A DNA stretch of 11,982 nucleotides from an uncultured Bacteroidales bacterium (GCA_937911235.1 CALDPN010000154.1:1-11982); one strand, 5' to 3'; positions 1 through 7,760 are shown, counted from the first letter of the stretch. The notes: a model not told the origin generated them from the letters alone. Numbers and translations are program-made.

Positions 1-63
1 TTGCCCGAACTTAGGTCGTTTTCACCTGAACTTAGGTCGTTTTTGCCCGAACTTAGGTCGTTT
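1..63 (-). repeat. Three 21-bp tandem repeats inside a coding region
   Basis: Units are 1-21, 22-42 and 43-63. Units 1 and 3 are identical; the middle one differs at three positions. Each shares the core GAACTTAGGTCGTTT on the plus strand. The period is exactly seven codons, and on the minus strand the array reads NDLSSGK, NDLSSGE, NDLSSGK at the end of the DUF4062/ATP-binding protein. The array reaches the window edge, so the copy number is a minimum. Near-identity at the DNA level, including synonymous positions, suggests recent slippage or unequal exchange. In related AlbA/HATPase_c_4 proteins, short heptad-like repeats often precede a C-terminal winged helix, so this is probably a linker (inference). 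Confidence 0.9.
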
Positions 64-1265
64 TTTCTCCAAATTATTACACGGAAATTGTTATCTTGAA
101 TAAATTCTGGTGTTTTTAGTCCATACGAAATACATTCATCTACAATATCGCTAGTTCCAGTTCCCAAACGTTCTATGTATCCAGCCAAATACAGAGGGTT
201 AGCTAGCACAGGATTGGTAGGAATTGAAGAATGAGGTAAAAGAAGTTGTTCAGTAGTAATACCATTTGGAAGCCTACCTGGACTCCACACCTCAAGTCTA
301 TTAGGGAATAACATCACTTGCACACTTCCATTACTTGTGTAGTCACGGTGACAAACAGAATTAACAATACATTCAGTTACAGCCTTTATTGGCAACTCAA
401 ATTTCACATCAACCTCAGTTTTCTCGGTCCTTTCACCTACGCGCACATCTACATTTGACATTACGAAGGTCACCGCATTATCTACAATTTCAAATAAAGA
501 ACCCTTGTAAACTTGATATGAAGCAATAGGTTTACTTATGGTATTAGTATAAAACTTAACGCACTTAATTTCAGACGTAGGAAAGAATTTTTGCGGTTCT
601 TTACCAAATAACAATAATGCAGCATTAGCCAATTTAGCATTATTCATGAGGTTGAGGCTCTTTAAAACTCTTTCTTTCCCAGCATCTTGCATTAATGGGA
701 ATGCACGCTTTTTACGAGCACGTTCCACGAAAATATTAACCTTTTCATCATCAATATCATCAATTGTAGCGGTCGAATGTAATGTTGCATCAAAAGGTAA
801 CAGACGAAGATACTCTTTTTCCTCTAAGAAACGAACAAGAGAAGAATAAACGGCAACACGCAACTCATCATAATCAGTAAAAGATTTACGAACAATACAT
901 TGCTCTGCTTTTTTTATTAAAGCTGTTTCCTTATAGTGACGTTCAGTATTTACACGTTTAATAAAAATTAATCGTTCCTTATGTAATTTAGATGCTAAAT
1001 CAAATTCCTTTTCTGTAGGTGAAATACCAAATGAATCTTCAAAGCCGTAAGTCTCTCCAAATAAGGCTAAATAAATATCTGAATTCTCTACTTCCTTAAG
1101 ATATACCTGTTCAGCAGACTGAGAACTAGCCGGCATCTCTTCAAATATAAACACCTCAAAAAACTTTCCTAGTAATGCATCTGTGCGTATATAATTTGCT
1201 AATTCTCTTCGCTCTTTAGCAAATTCTTGTTGTACACTACTAATGAATATTCTGATAGGAATCAT
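1..1265 (-). CDS. DUF4062 / GHKL-type ATP-binding protein, 3' end beyond window
   Basis: I translated this frame by hand: it is open for 421 codons from ATG at 1265 to the left edge with no stop, so the C-terminus is missing. Residues about 3-102 match DUF4062 (RIFISSVQQEF start, ER at 18-19, LFGETYG at 68-74, TEKEF at 84-88). Residues about 185-240 (RKKRAFPL, NAALLLFGK) and 285-400 match the RecG-C-like HATPase_c_4 domain that usually follows an AlbA_2 (Schlafen-type) domain. Visible are an N-box-like E298-N302, HRDY at 306-309, SPGRLP at 328-333 and ERLGTG at 365-370. No AlbA_2 domain is apparent; DUF4062 occupies its place. From residue 401 the chain becomes NDLSSGK/E heptads. An in-frame TAA lies 12 codons upstream of the ATG with no other ATG between, which supports the start. 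Such proteins are annotated as ATP-binding or putative regulators; DUF4062 also caps some STAND NTPases, so signalling or defence is possible (inference). Exact function is unknown. Confidence 0.88.
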   Translation of the reverse strand, partial: MIPIRIFISSVQQEFAKERRELANYIRTDALLGKFFEVFIFEEMPASSQSAEQVYLKEVENSDIYLALFGETYGFEDSFGISPTEKEFDLASKLHKERLIFIKRVNTERHYKETALIKKAEQCIVRKSFTDYDELRVAVYSSLVRFLEEKEYLRLLPFDATLHSTATIDDIDDEKVNIFVERARKKRAFPLMQDAGKERVLKSLNLMNNAKLANAALLLFGKEPQKFFPTSEIKCVKFYTNTISKPIASYQVYKGSLFEIVDNAVTFVMSNVDVRVGERTEKTEVDVKFELPIKAVTECIVNSVCHRDYTSNGSVQVMLFPNRLEVWSPGRLPNGITTEQLLLPHSSIPTNPVLANPLYLAGYIERLGTGTSDIVDECISYGLKTPEFIQDNNFRVIIWRKNDLSSGKNDLSSGENDLSSG

Positions 1266-1311
1266 GACTGTATCTGTTGAATAATTAATTGTTATATTTT
1301 AGATAGCAATA

Positions 1312-1342
1312 CAAAAATAAACTATTTTCAGAAAATAAACAA
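1312..1342 (-). promoter_or_regulatory. Candidate Bacteroidota-type promoter
   Basis: On the minus strand TTG (1342-1340) is followed after 20 nt by TATTTTTG (1319-1312), a match to the Bacteroidota consensus TAnnTTTG with a TTG-type upstream box at normal spacing. Transcription would begin about 40 nt before the ATG at 1265, so the DUF4062/ATP-binding gene could be expressed independently of the upstream nuclease gene. The region is very AT-rich, so a chance match is possible. Confidence 0.5.
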
Positions 1343-1384
1343 CTATTATATTTCAGTGACTAAATTCTTATCCCGAAATATTGG

Positions 1385-1474
1385 TTACACAATCCGCCAC
1401 GAATAGTACTGCACTAACTTCCACTCTCCTTTATAAACACACCACTGCCCCGACGGACGAGACTCAAATCTCAT
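1385..1474 (-). CDS. Possible small ORF, 29 residues, unknown
   Basis: An ATG at 1474 opens 29 codons to a TAA at 1385-1387. The predicted peptide is basic and tryptophan-rich (W11, W18, W26; contains RPSGQWCVYKGEW and ends WRIV). The composition looks like real protein rather than random AT-rich spacer, and the DNA is more GC-rich than its surroundings. It is in the same frame as the upstream GIY-YIG gene, whose stop lies 11 codons before this ATG, and the frame between them is open. Its first codons overlap the strong palindrome at 1443-1490. It could be a genuine microprotein, the tail of a decayed gene, or an accidental reading of a conserved intergenic repeat. I do not recognise a family. 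Confidence 0.3.
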   Translation of the reverse strand: MRFESRPSGQWCVYKGEWKLVQYYSWRIV

Positions 1475-1490
1475 TTCCGGCAGGGCAGTG
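1443..1490. repeat. GC-rich nested imperfect palindrome (48 bp)
   Basis: Outer arms CACTGCCC (1443-1450) and GGGCAGTG (1483-1490) are perfect. Inside them CGGA (1454-1457) pairs with TCCG (1476-1479), and GAGA (1459-1462) with TCTC (1469-1472), around a six-base loop. The three stems are nearly coaxial, so either strand could fold into a long hairpin. It starts 17 bp after the GIY-YIG stop codon. It may end or stabilise that transcript, but no good T-run follows it on the minus strand (GTGTGTTTAT), so it is not a textbook terminator. Confidence 0.75.
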
Positions 1491-1507
1491 ATTATTACAT
1501 CTTTTAT

Positions 1508-2362
1508 TTAGTTTTTATTGTAACCAAATTTACCTTTCGTTTGTAAAACATTCTTCCAATGATTTTCCCTTTGTATAATATAATCATTATCAGTACTCAT
1601 CGACATTAACTCTATTACTGAGAAAATAAAATTCTCTTTTGCATAGTTATGTCCATGCTTTGTAATTAATTCATATAATTCATCATTATTTCCATGTCCA
1701 TTTGATTGCACATATGTTTGCCATCTAGACCAAATACCACCCTCACCATATGCCGAACCAACATACTTTTTTCCATTACGTTTATCAACAATTACATAAA
1801 TACCTTTCTGATTTTGCAATGCAATTTTCCAATCTTGTTTATTATTGGTAATTATATTACATAATTCTGTGAAATCAATGCAGATATTATCATAACCAGG
1901 AAACTCTATTCCATCATATACTCTTTCATAAATCTGACTAATAGTCATATTCTCTATAAAGTTCTCAAGTTTAAAGGCCCTTCCTCTCAATCCTGTATAT
2001 CGATGAAAATCAACTTCAACTCTACCTATGTATGGTATATATTCCTCTACTAATTCTATTTTATAACCTTGTTTTGTCTTTTCCCAATCGTTATAACGTT
2101 CTATTATCTTGAAAATGCCTCCGAACAAATATTTATCAACCTTATATTTGATAGGGATTAATGAGAAGATATATTCTCGCGGAAAATCATCTTTCCCATC
2201 ACGCCATTCATTCCAATACATCCATTCCTCAAAGTTATCGTTGAAAACATCCAACGGATGTTCTTTTCCATTATAAGCAGCAAGATGCAATTTATATTTT
2301 ACTAAATCACTTGCATTAAATTTGAATAAATCATTTAACCTTATTGGCGTAGTATCTAACAT
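1508..2362 (-). CDS. GIY-YIG nuclease family protein
   Basis: This 284-residue protein has its GIY-YIG domain in the C-terminal third: GIY at 187-189, YVG at 200-202, then GIWSRW with the candidate catalytic Arg at 213, the candidate metal-binding Glu at 266 in the RENHWK motif, and a terminal YNKN (Asn282). All expected active-site positions are filled, so metal-dependent nuclease activity is plausible. The N-terminal 180 residues form an uncharacterised region with LFGGIF (79-84), YIGR (111-114) and RGRAF (126-130). I believe this combination occurs as a stand-alone bacterial family, but its substrate is unknown. No signal peptide or membrane segment is visible, so it should be cytoplasmic. 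The start ATG at 2362 is preceded by an AT-rich leader without a clear Shine-Dalgarno. The preceding operon ends in a terminator, so this gene probably has its own promoter, which I could not identify convincingly. Confidence 0.88.
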   Translation of the reverse strand: MLDTTPIRLNDLFKFNASDLVKYKLHLAAYNGKEHPLDVFNDNFEEWMYWNEWRDGKDDFPREYIFSLIPIKYKVDKYLFGGIFKIIERYNDWEKTKQGYKIELVEEYIPYIGRVEVDFHRYTGLRGRAFKLENFIENMTISQIYERVYDGIEFPGYDNICIDFTELCNIITNNKQDWKIALQNQKGIYVIVDKRNGKKYVGSAYGEGGIWSRWQTYVQSNGHGNNDELYELITKHGHNYAKENFIFSVIELMSMSTDNDYIIQRENHWKNVLQTKGKFGYNKN

Positions 2363-2392
2363 CTCTCTAAATTTTTAAGTTATATACGAAGA

Positions 2393-2432
2393 TAATAAAA
2401 ATCTCCCGAAACTAATATAGTCTGGGAGATTT
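2393..2432 (-). terminator. Intrinsic terminator after the small anchored-protein gene
   Basis: AAATCTCCC (2399-2407) and GGGAGATTT (2424-2432) form a perfect 9-bp stem. ACTA/TAGT can form an additional inner stem. On the minus strand the hairpin runs into TTTTTATTA. It lies 26 bp past the stop of the 2458-2877 gene and just before the GIY-YIG gene, so it marks the end of the secreted-protein transcription unit. Confidence 0.85.
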
Positions 2433-2457
2433 CTATCATTATTATGGTTTCAATAGT

Positions 2458-2877
2458 TTAAAGAGTCTCTTCTTTGCGTTTTCTTACGAGAGCATACACT
2501 AGTGCAAATGGAAGAAGAATTAATGCCTCGCCTAGAGGTGATTCACCAAGAGCAACACCATTTGTACATGAGTTTACACAAAGGTTATATGCAGCTTCAT
2601 CATCATAAATCATCAAAACCTTTGAGAAGCAGCATTCACCACAAACATTTGGATCTTGTGGAGTGCCCTCAATTGTACATACTGCGATGTCTATATTTTG
2701 ACTTGAGTATAACATTGGAGTGCCGCTAATAGTGGTTCCTATACCTAATGTGTATGTTTCATTGCTACCGTTCATACCCTCATACATGCTGTAGGAAGAT
2801 GAAGGTAATTGGATAGCCATAGCCATAGATGCTACACACCAAAATAACATACTAAGAATAAAATTTCTATTTTTCAT
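2458..2877 (-). CDS. Small secreted Cys-rich protein with C-terminal membrane anchor
   Basis: This 139-residue protein begins with a signal peptide (KNR, hydrophobic core, likely cleavage after AMA at residue 21). The exported part is about 90 residues and has a cysteine cluster: C67, C79, C82, C83, C100 and C104, including CGECC and CVNSC. It ends with PLGE (114-117), a hydrophobic segment (ALILLPFALVYALV) and a basic tail (RKRKEE). That layout of short motif, membrane helix and basic end resembles CTERM-type sorting or anchoring signals. It probably sits in the inner membrane with the Cys domain outside, or is processed there (inference). It lies 83 bp after the T9SS cargo gene and just before a terminator, so it is likely the last gene of that operon. 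No enzyme motif is seen; the paired cysteines could form disulfides or bind metal. Confidence 0.8.
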   Translation of the reverse strand: MKNRNFILSMLFWCVASMAMAIQLPSSSYSMYEGMNGSNETYTLGIGTTISGTPMLYSSQNIDIAVCTIEGTPQDPNVCGECCFSKVLMIYDDEAAYNLCVNSCTNGVALGESPLGEALILLPFALVYALVRKRKEETL

Positions 2878-2913
2878 ATTATCAATTATTATCTAAATTA
2901 TCAGGAATGTAGG

Positions 2914-2955
2914 TTAGGAATGTCACCATTCCTAATTCCTAATTCCTCATTCCTA
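2914..2955. repeat. Heptamer tandem repeats with an inverted arm
   Basis: In the 83-bp gap between the T9SS cargo and the small anchored protein, ATTCCTA is repeated four times in tandem (2928, 2935, 2942 and 2949; the third copy ends in C). TTAGGAATG (2914-2922) and CATTCCTAA (2927-2935) form a perfect 9-bp hairpin with a TCAC loop. A further AGGAATG copy lies at 2903-2909, so alternative hairpins are possible. No T-run follows on the minus strand, so a classical terminator is unlikely. It could act as an intercistronic mRNA structure or simply be a simple-sequence repeat. Confidence 0.7.
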
Positions 2956-2960
2956 ATTAT

Positions 2961-5900
2961 TTATTTAAGTATCACTTTCTCTGTTCTACTAGCAGTATCT
3001 CCAATTACTTGTACTATATACACTCCCATAGGAACAGGTAGTTTTATATTTTCATAATAACCACTCGCTTTGTATGTCATAGTTTTACCTGCAGTATCAC
3101 TGATGTTGATTGTTTCTAGCTCTACACCATTTGTTATAATGCTGATAGTGTTGCTATCTTCTTTAACAAAGATATTTATGCTATTAACATCACTAGCAAC
3201 GTCTTCAATCTCAGTTGGAGTATCTTCTTCTGGATTTTCCTCAGAAGTTGCTTCTTCTAAGTAAAGGAAGAAACGACCTTCTAAATCACCAATTGATAAG
3301 GTTTCTGTAGTATATGGAGTTTCCAATAAATCACATTCCACTCCTTTAAGTTTATCCACTAAAATCACTTTATCGAAGCCTCTGAACCATACTTTCTCAA
3401 AACGTACATTCATAGCATATTTAATTTTTATTCCAAGTGGAATTACTTGAGATGTTGAAGCCACATCTACACTGCTATATTTGCCGTCATTTGCAATAAT
3501 GTATAACTCAGGAGTTAATGTATTTGGAGCAAACGCTTTTTCTACATCTGCTTCAGATTTGTTTCCTTCTCCTAAGAATTCATCGTAGCGAACTACCACG
3601 TTGCTATTTTCAACATTGGTATTTGCGTTAAATAGGTTTAGTGAAACTAAAGGCATTTCATGTTCTGCAGAACGTGATCTTGTGTTTGCATCTACCAACA
3701 TTTCAGAGGTAATTACCAATTCGGTTACACCATTGTTTGGTTGGAATATGAAACCATGTTGAGGTTTTAAATGAACTGTTTGTACAGCATCAACAGATTT
3801 GAATGAACCCGCTGTTGCATCATAGAATTGTATCTTACCAGACTTGATTTCTTTAGCATTAATATTGCATGGATAGGTATTATTAAGTAGATAATATTTA
3901 CCTCCTTCTAAACCTGTAAACTTTAAAGGATTATCTCCACTTTCATTAATAAATCTACCAGTAAAAGGACCACTTGTTCCTGGATATACACCATATTCTA
4001 TTTCTTGGGTAGGGTCAAAATAGTTTCCGTCTGTAACATATTTTTTATTGTAGTAACTTGCAGGAACTTTATATTTACCATATTGGTCTGGCACCATAAT
4101 AGCAAATACTTTTCCAGATTCTACTTCAATATTTAAATCGCCAAATGGATTATCCCAAGTTGCAACTCCATTATCAGAAAGAATAACCTCATGCATATAA
4201 ACACGTGGTAAATTTGTAGTAATGTAGTAATCCCCAGATATTATGTTTCTAGTTCCTTGAGCAATATCATCTGGGTCTTTCCATGGTTTAACAACATTAC
4301 CAACCAATGTCCATTTATCACGAGGAGCTGTAAAGTGAGCAGTTGCACTACCATAGTGGTCTACACCATTTTTTAGATTTTCTACACCCCTAATAGCTGC
4401 ACCATATTCCACTTCTATATTGTCAGCAAATTTGGTAGGATTATCAACAGTACCTAAACCAGCAGTTACTTGTTCACCTACAGGTATACCATAAGTTTCG
4501 TAACGATAATTTTTATCAAACTCTTCTGGTATTTGTGGCCAATAAAATTTATCAGCGCCCAAGATTAGTGGGTCTTCAGGAATTATAACTTTTAAGTTTT
4601 CTGACAAATTACATACACAAGAAAGACGTTGCAGACCTGCAGCACGAGATTCGCCAACTCTTCCTTGCTCTGTTGGGTAATAGCCCCAGTTGTTACGGTC
4701 ATCCCATTTATCTGAAAGACCTAACCAATAGATTGTTGAAACAGGGATGTTTTGAACACCTTGATAAGCTCCATAAGTCCAGGTATTTCCATCAGGACGA
4801 ACTCCCATATTATATCTATCATAGTTAAGTTCCTCATCAGTCATTGGGATTCCTATACTTGCATAAACTCCTTCATCTTCAAAGTCTTCATATGTCAATT
4901 TAATACCTTTATTAAGGTTTCCTCCACCCTTAATTACCAATGAAGCAGGACCAGTTGCTGATGTTTCACAAATTAATCCATCCATAGGTACATTTTCTTG
5001 TTCATCGCAATCTCCAAAAGAGAAATCGGCACCAGATTTTGTACTCCAATAGTTATTTGGGCAAACATTAGAATTTGTTAAGCTAGGAGTACTATATTTA
5101 CCAGGTACATCTGTGTCGTAACTATAGCAGTTGTTGTATTGGAATTTTACGTTTGAAAATGCATCACCATCACTTTCCTTGGTACTTGTGTGCAAGAAAT
5201 CATATTTTTTTGTATTTATATTATCTTGTAAGTAGAAGGTATTATATAAGATAGCTATATCTTGAATAGCTTTTCCACCATATTGGTTCACCAATCTAAT
5301 TGCGGCACAGTTGTCATTATATTGGTTGGTATTCCAAAATACGTTGTTCATAAATAAAGCATTCTTACTATCTTGGAACCAAACTAATGTAGCGTGAGCA
5401 CCACGGAAGTTGTTACGTACGAATTTGATATTTTCACAGAACATGAACTTGGCAGAAGCACCCCATGCTACAGCATTTCCTGTATCCCCAACTTTTGCCA
5501 TAATAGCTTCAAAGTCATTATTCTCAAAAGTAATACCATCATAACCAGACGCATGCAGACCAGTAAAACCATTTGACCCAATCATACAGTTTCTAACCAC
5601 AATGTTAGCATCTGCGCAGTCGCCTACAGGAATAGTATTCCATGACATTGTATTTACGTCAAATTCCAATGCGTCATCTTGCTTCTCACCACTTGGATCT
5701 GAGAAGATAGCAAGGTTGTCTAATATTATATTGCGAGAATTACGTAAAATTACGTGGTGTAACCATGGGCGATTGCTACCACTAGCACCTTTTAAGGTAA
5801 GCGTGTTAGTCGCTAGTGCTTTATTATCACGGTTAAAGTCTTTTAGAATAAGCGCCCATGAGTCTTCTGAGTCGCCACCACCACCAGATACTTCAGCCTT

Positions 5901-7760
5901 TTTATCACCTTGATAACAAAATGCTTTAGTTTGGTCGTCTGGAGTATCATCATAATAGTAAATATTGAATACCACTGGTTGTTTCAAATTATAACTATCA
6001 TGACCACTTCCTGTACTATGACTTACATATTTGTAAGGGTCTTCATTAAGCTCATATGAGTCGCGCAATTTATAAAGCGCAGTTTGTAAAGAACCATAAG
6101 TTAGTTTACAATCATTTTCATAGTCTGCACCTAATGCTGCATCAATAGTAAATACTACAGGTTCTCCGCCAGCTACTTGTTGCACACAATCATCTTGAAG
6201 TGTAAAATATCCTGTTTCGCGAGAAAGATATGTTTTACCTGCAATTGTCACGTATGCTCGATAACCGTATGTTACACCACCTATTAAATTGTCAGTAATA
6301 TTATCTGTGCTAGCATTATATGTAAAGGAATCTCCACGGAATAAGTCTGTTGTTGTAGGTCTTAATTTTTTAGAAGATAAATCTGGTGTGCAACCATTAC
6401 CTCCTGCACATATTACAAAACCATACTCCGCAATAGCTTGCTCTGTACATAAAGTACCTTGTAGATAAGCAGTTAATAAAGCATCTTTATTGTTATTTGA
6501 ATATGTCACTTTAGAACCAATTAGTACAGGTTCTTCTAGTTTGGTGTTAGTTACTGTTAAACGGAAACTAGCACCAACTTCTTGCAATTTGAATGTACAA
6601 GTACTATACTTAGTTACATTTAAGGTAGTTAATTGGTCACCCACAGTTAAGTCACTTACACCTAATTGGTCGGTAATAACTGAACCATTGGCTGGAAAAT
6701 AATATTCTTTACCATTTTTGTAAATCTTAAAACGATAAGTTCCTTCACCAAGGTCTATGCTATTTGTACAAGCCTCACCTTTATTTAAGTCTGTGCAACC
6801 TAACTCAGTTCCGTCTTCAAAAACTATTTTGTAGGCTGCTTTTTGAGACGCTTTTACCCAATATTTATTTGTGCTAGTATTATAGTAAAAATATACGGGT
6901 GAAGAATAACCTGCATCACGATTGGCTTGAGAAATTTGGGCTTGAATATCTTGTAATCCATTATCATTTCTTAGTGAAAGATTTGCCCCTTCATCTTTTG
7001 TATTATCGTACGTTGCAGCTCTAAAAAAGTTCCAATTATCGCTACTATTATCGGAGAAACGAAAAGCTTGGTCTGTATTCTTTAACTTAAATCTTACTAT
7101 ATCCTTATCATCTGTAGGCTCAGCAGGTTCAAAATAGTTATCCCATTTTCCCACAGCACCAGAACCAGTTAAATAGATTGTCTTAACTACGTTGTATGTG
7201 AAAGGATAGTTTCTTTGGTTATTAGATAAATAAATAGCATAACTACAATCCCCACCAACGGCAGCTTTAACATACAAACCTAAATCTTTTTTACCAACAC
7301 TTGTAATGTCAGAGAATATAGAATTATCTGCAGAACCAGACCATTGCTGACACCAGTCGCCATTGTTATTTGTATGAGGCCACTCTGTACTTTGTGTTTG
7401 TGAATTTGTATACCCCCATTGTTTCTCACTATTCCCTATATGAAGAAACACGCCAGATCCATCTTGACAAACATTGTCTCCACTAGTTAAATAGGTTCGA
7501 TAGTAGAATTCTTGTAATTCAGGACCAGTGCCAGGTAGGTAGTTACCCAAGTTGATTGCATCAAATACACCAGCATCAACTTTAAAGTCATACCAATTTC
7601 CATTAATCTTAATAGAAAGTGCATTCCCATTATATTCATAGAAACCAGTTGCCGCCCATGCACTACTACTAACGCCTAATAGAACGCATAGTAAGGCAAG
7701 CACTCGTAGGGCATTGCTAAACGCCCCACTCATTTTTGTATTGTTATAAAATCTTTTCAT
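2961..7760 (-). CDS. Giant T9SS-secreted protein with beta-helix region
   Basis: This 1599-residue protein starts with an N-terminal signal peptide ending SSSAWA (likely cleavage after residue 36). Residues about 37-530 are beta-rich and look like small carbohydrate-binding or E-set-type modules, unidentified in detail. Residues about 650-860 carry repeated short motifs such as NIILDNLAIF, NIVVRNCMI, GITFENNDF, NIKFVRNNF and ALFMNNVFW, the signature of a right-handed parallel beta-helix. Residues about 1010-1500 resemble the middle part of other large Bacteroidota T9SS proteins (DKWTLVGN at 1148-1155; DKVILVDKLKG at 1463-1473; GRFFLYLEE). An acidic linker (1502-1520) leads to the T9SS type A-like sorting domain (about 1521-1599), with ISDTAGK, GVYIVQV (1579-1585) and terminal KVILK. 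The protein is expected to cross the outer membrane and be attached to the surface or released. No catalytic residues could be assigned, so adhesin or glycan binding is as likely as lyase activity. It sits between two other exported proteins. Confidence 0.9.
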   Translation of the reverse strand: MKRFYNNTKMSGAFSNALRVLALLCVLLGVSSSAWAATGFYEYNGNALSIKINGNWYDFKVDAGVFDAINLGNYLPGTGPELQEFYYRTYLTSGDNVCQDGSGVFLHIGNSEKQWGYTNSQTQSTEWPHTNNNGDWCQQWSGSADNSIFSDITSVGKKDLGLYVKAAVGGDCSYAIYLSNNQRNYPFTYNVVKTIYLTGSGAVGKWDNYFEPAEPTDDKDIVRFKLKNTDQAFRFSDNSSDNWNFFRAATYDNTKDEGANLSLRNDNGLQDIQAQISQANRDAGYSSPVYFYYNTSTNKYWVKASQKAAYKIVFEDGTELGCTDLNKGEACTNSIDLGEGTYRFKIYKNGKEYYFPANGSVITDQLGVSDLTVGDQLTTLNVTKYSTCTFKLQEVGASFRLTVTNTKLEEPVLIGSKVTYSNNNKDALLTAYLQGTLCTEQAIAEYGFVICAGGNGCTPDLSSKKLRPTTTDLFRGDSFTYNASTDNITDNLIGGVTYGYRAYVTIAGKTYLSRETGYFTLQDDCVQQVAGGEPVVFTIDAALGADYENDCKLTYGSLQTALYKLRDSYELNEDPYKYVSHSTGSGHDSYNLKQPVVFNIYYYDDTPDDQTKAFCYQGDKKAEVSGGGGDSEDSWALILKDFNRDNKALATNTLTLKGASGSNRPWLHHVILRNSRNIILDNLAIFSDPSGEKQDDALEFDVNTMSWNTIPVGDCADANIVVRNCMIGSNGFTGLHASGYDGITFENNDFEAIMAKVGDTGNAVAWGASAKFMFCENIKFVRNNFRGAHATLVWFQDSKNALFMNNVFWNTNQYNDNCAAIRLVNQYGGKAIQDIAILYNTFYLQDNINTKKYDFLHTSTKESDGDAFSNVKFQYNNCYSYDTDVPGKYSTPSLTNSNVCPNNYWSTKSGADFSFGDCDEQENVPMDGLICETSATGPASLVIKGGGNLNKGIKLTYEDFEDEGVYASIGIPMTDEELNYDRYNMGVRPDGNTWTYGAYQGVQNIPVSTIYWLGLSDKWDDRNNWGYYPTEQGRVGESRAAGLQRLSCVCNLSENLKVIIPEDPLILGADKFYWPQIPEEFDKNYRYETYGIPVGEQVTAGLGTVDNPTKFADNIEVEYGAAIRGVENLKNGVDHYGSATAHFTAPRDKWTLVGNVVKPWKDPDDIAQGTRNIISGDYYITTNLPRVYMHEVILSDNGVATWDNPFGDLNIEVESGKVFAIMVPDQYGKYKVPASYYNKKYVTDGNYFDPTQEIEYGVYPGTSGPFTGRFINESGDNPLKFTGLEGGKYYLLNNTYPCNINAKEIKSGKIQFYDATAGSFKSVDAVQTVHLKPQHGFIFQPNNGVTELVITSEMLVDANTRSRSAEHEMPLVSLNLFNANTNVENSNVVVRYDEFLGEGNKSEADVEKAFAPNTLTPELYIIANDGKYSSVDVASTSQVIPLGIKIKYAMNVRFEKVWFRGFDKVILVDKLKGVECDLLETPYTTETLSIGDLEGRFFLYLEEATSEENPEEDTPTEIEDVASDVNSINIFVKEDSNTISIITNGVELETINISDTAGKTMTYKASGYYENIKLPVPMGVYIVQVIGDTASRTEKVILK

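Noticed and set aside
1..63. CRISPR array
   Set aside because: The repeats are directly tandem with no spacers and are in frame with a gene.
1443..1490. Integron attC site
   Set aside because: The ends do not show the GTTRRRY/RYYYAAC boxes and no cassette or integrase is present.
1443..1490. Standard intrinsic terminator of the GIY-YIG gene
   Set aside because: The minus-strand sequence after the stem lacks a T-run. It may still affect transcript ends, so it is listed as a palindrome only.
2385..2420. Promoter for the GIY-YIG gene (TATCTTCG or TAGTTTCG on the minus strand)
   Set aside because: Both have one mismatch to TAnnTTTG, overlap the terminator, and lack a good upstream box at the right distance.
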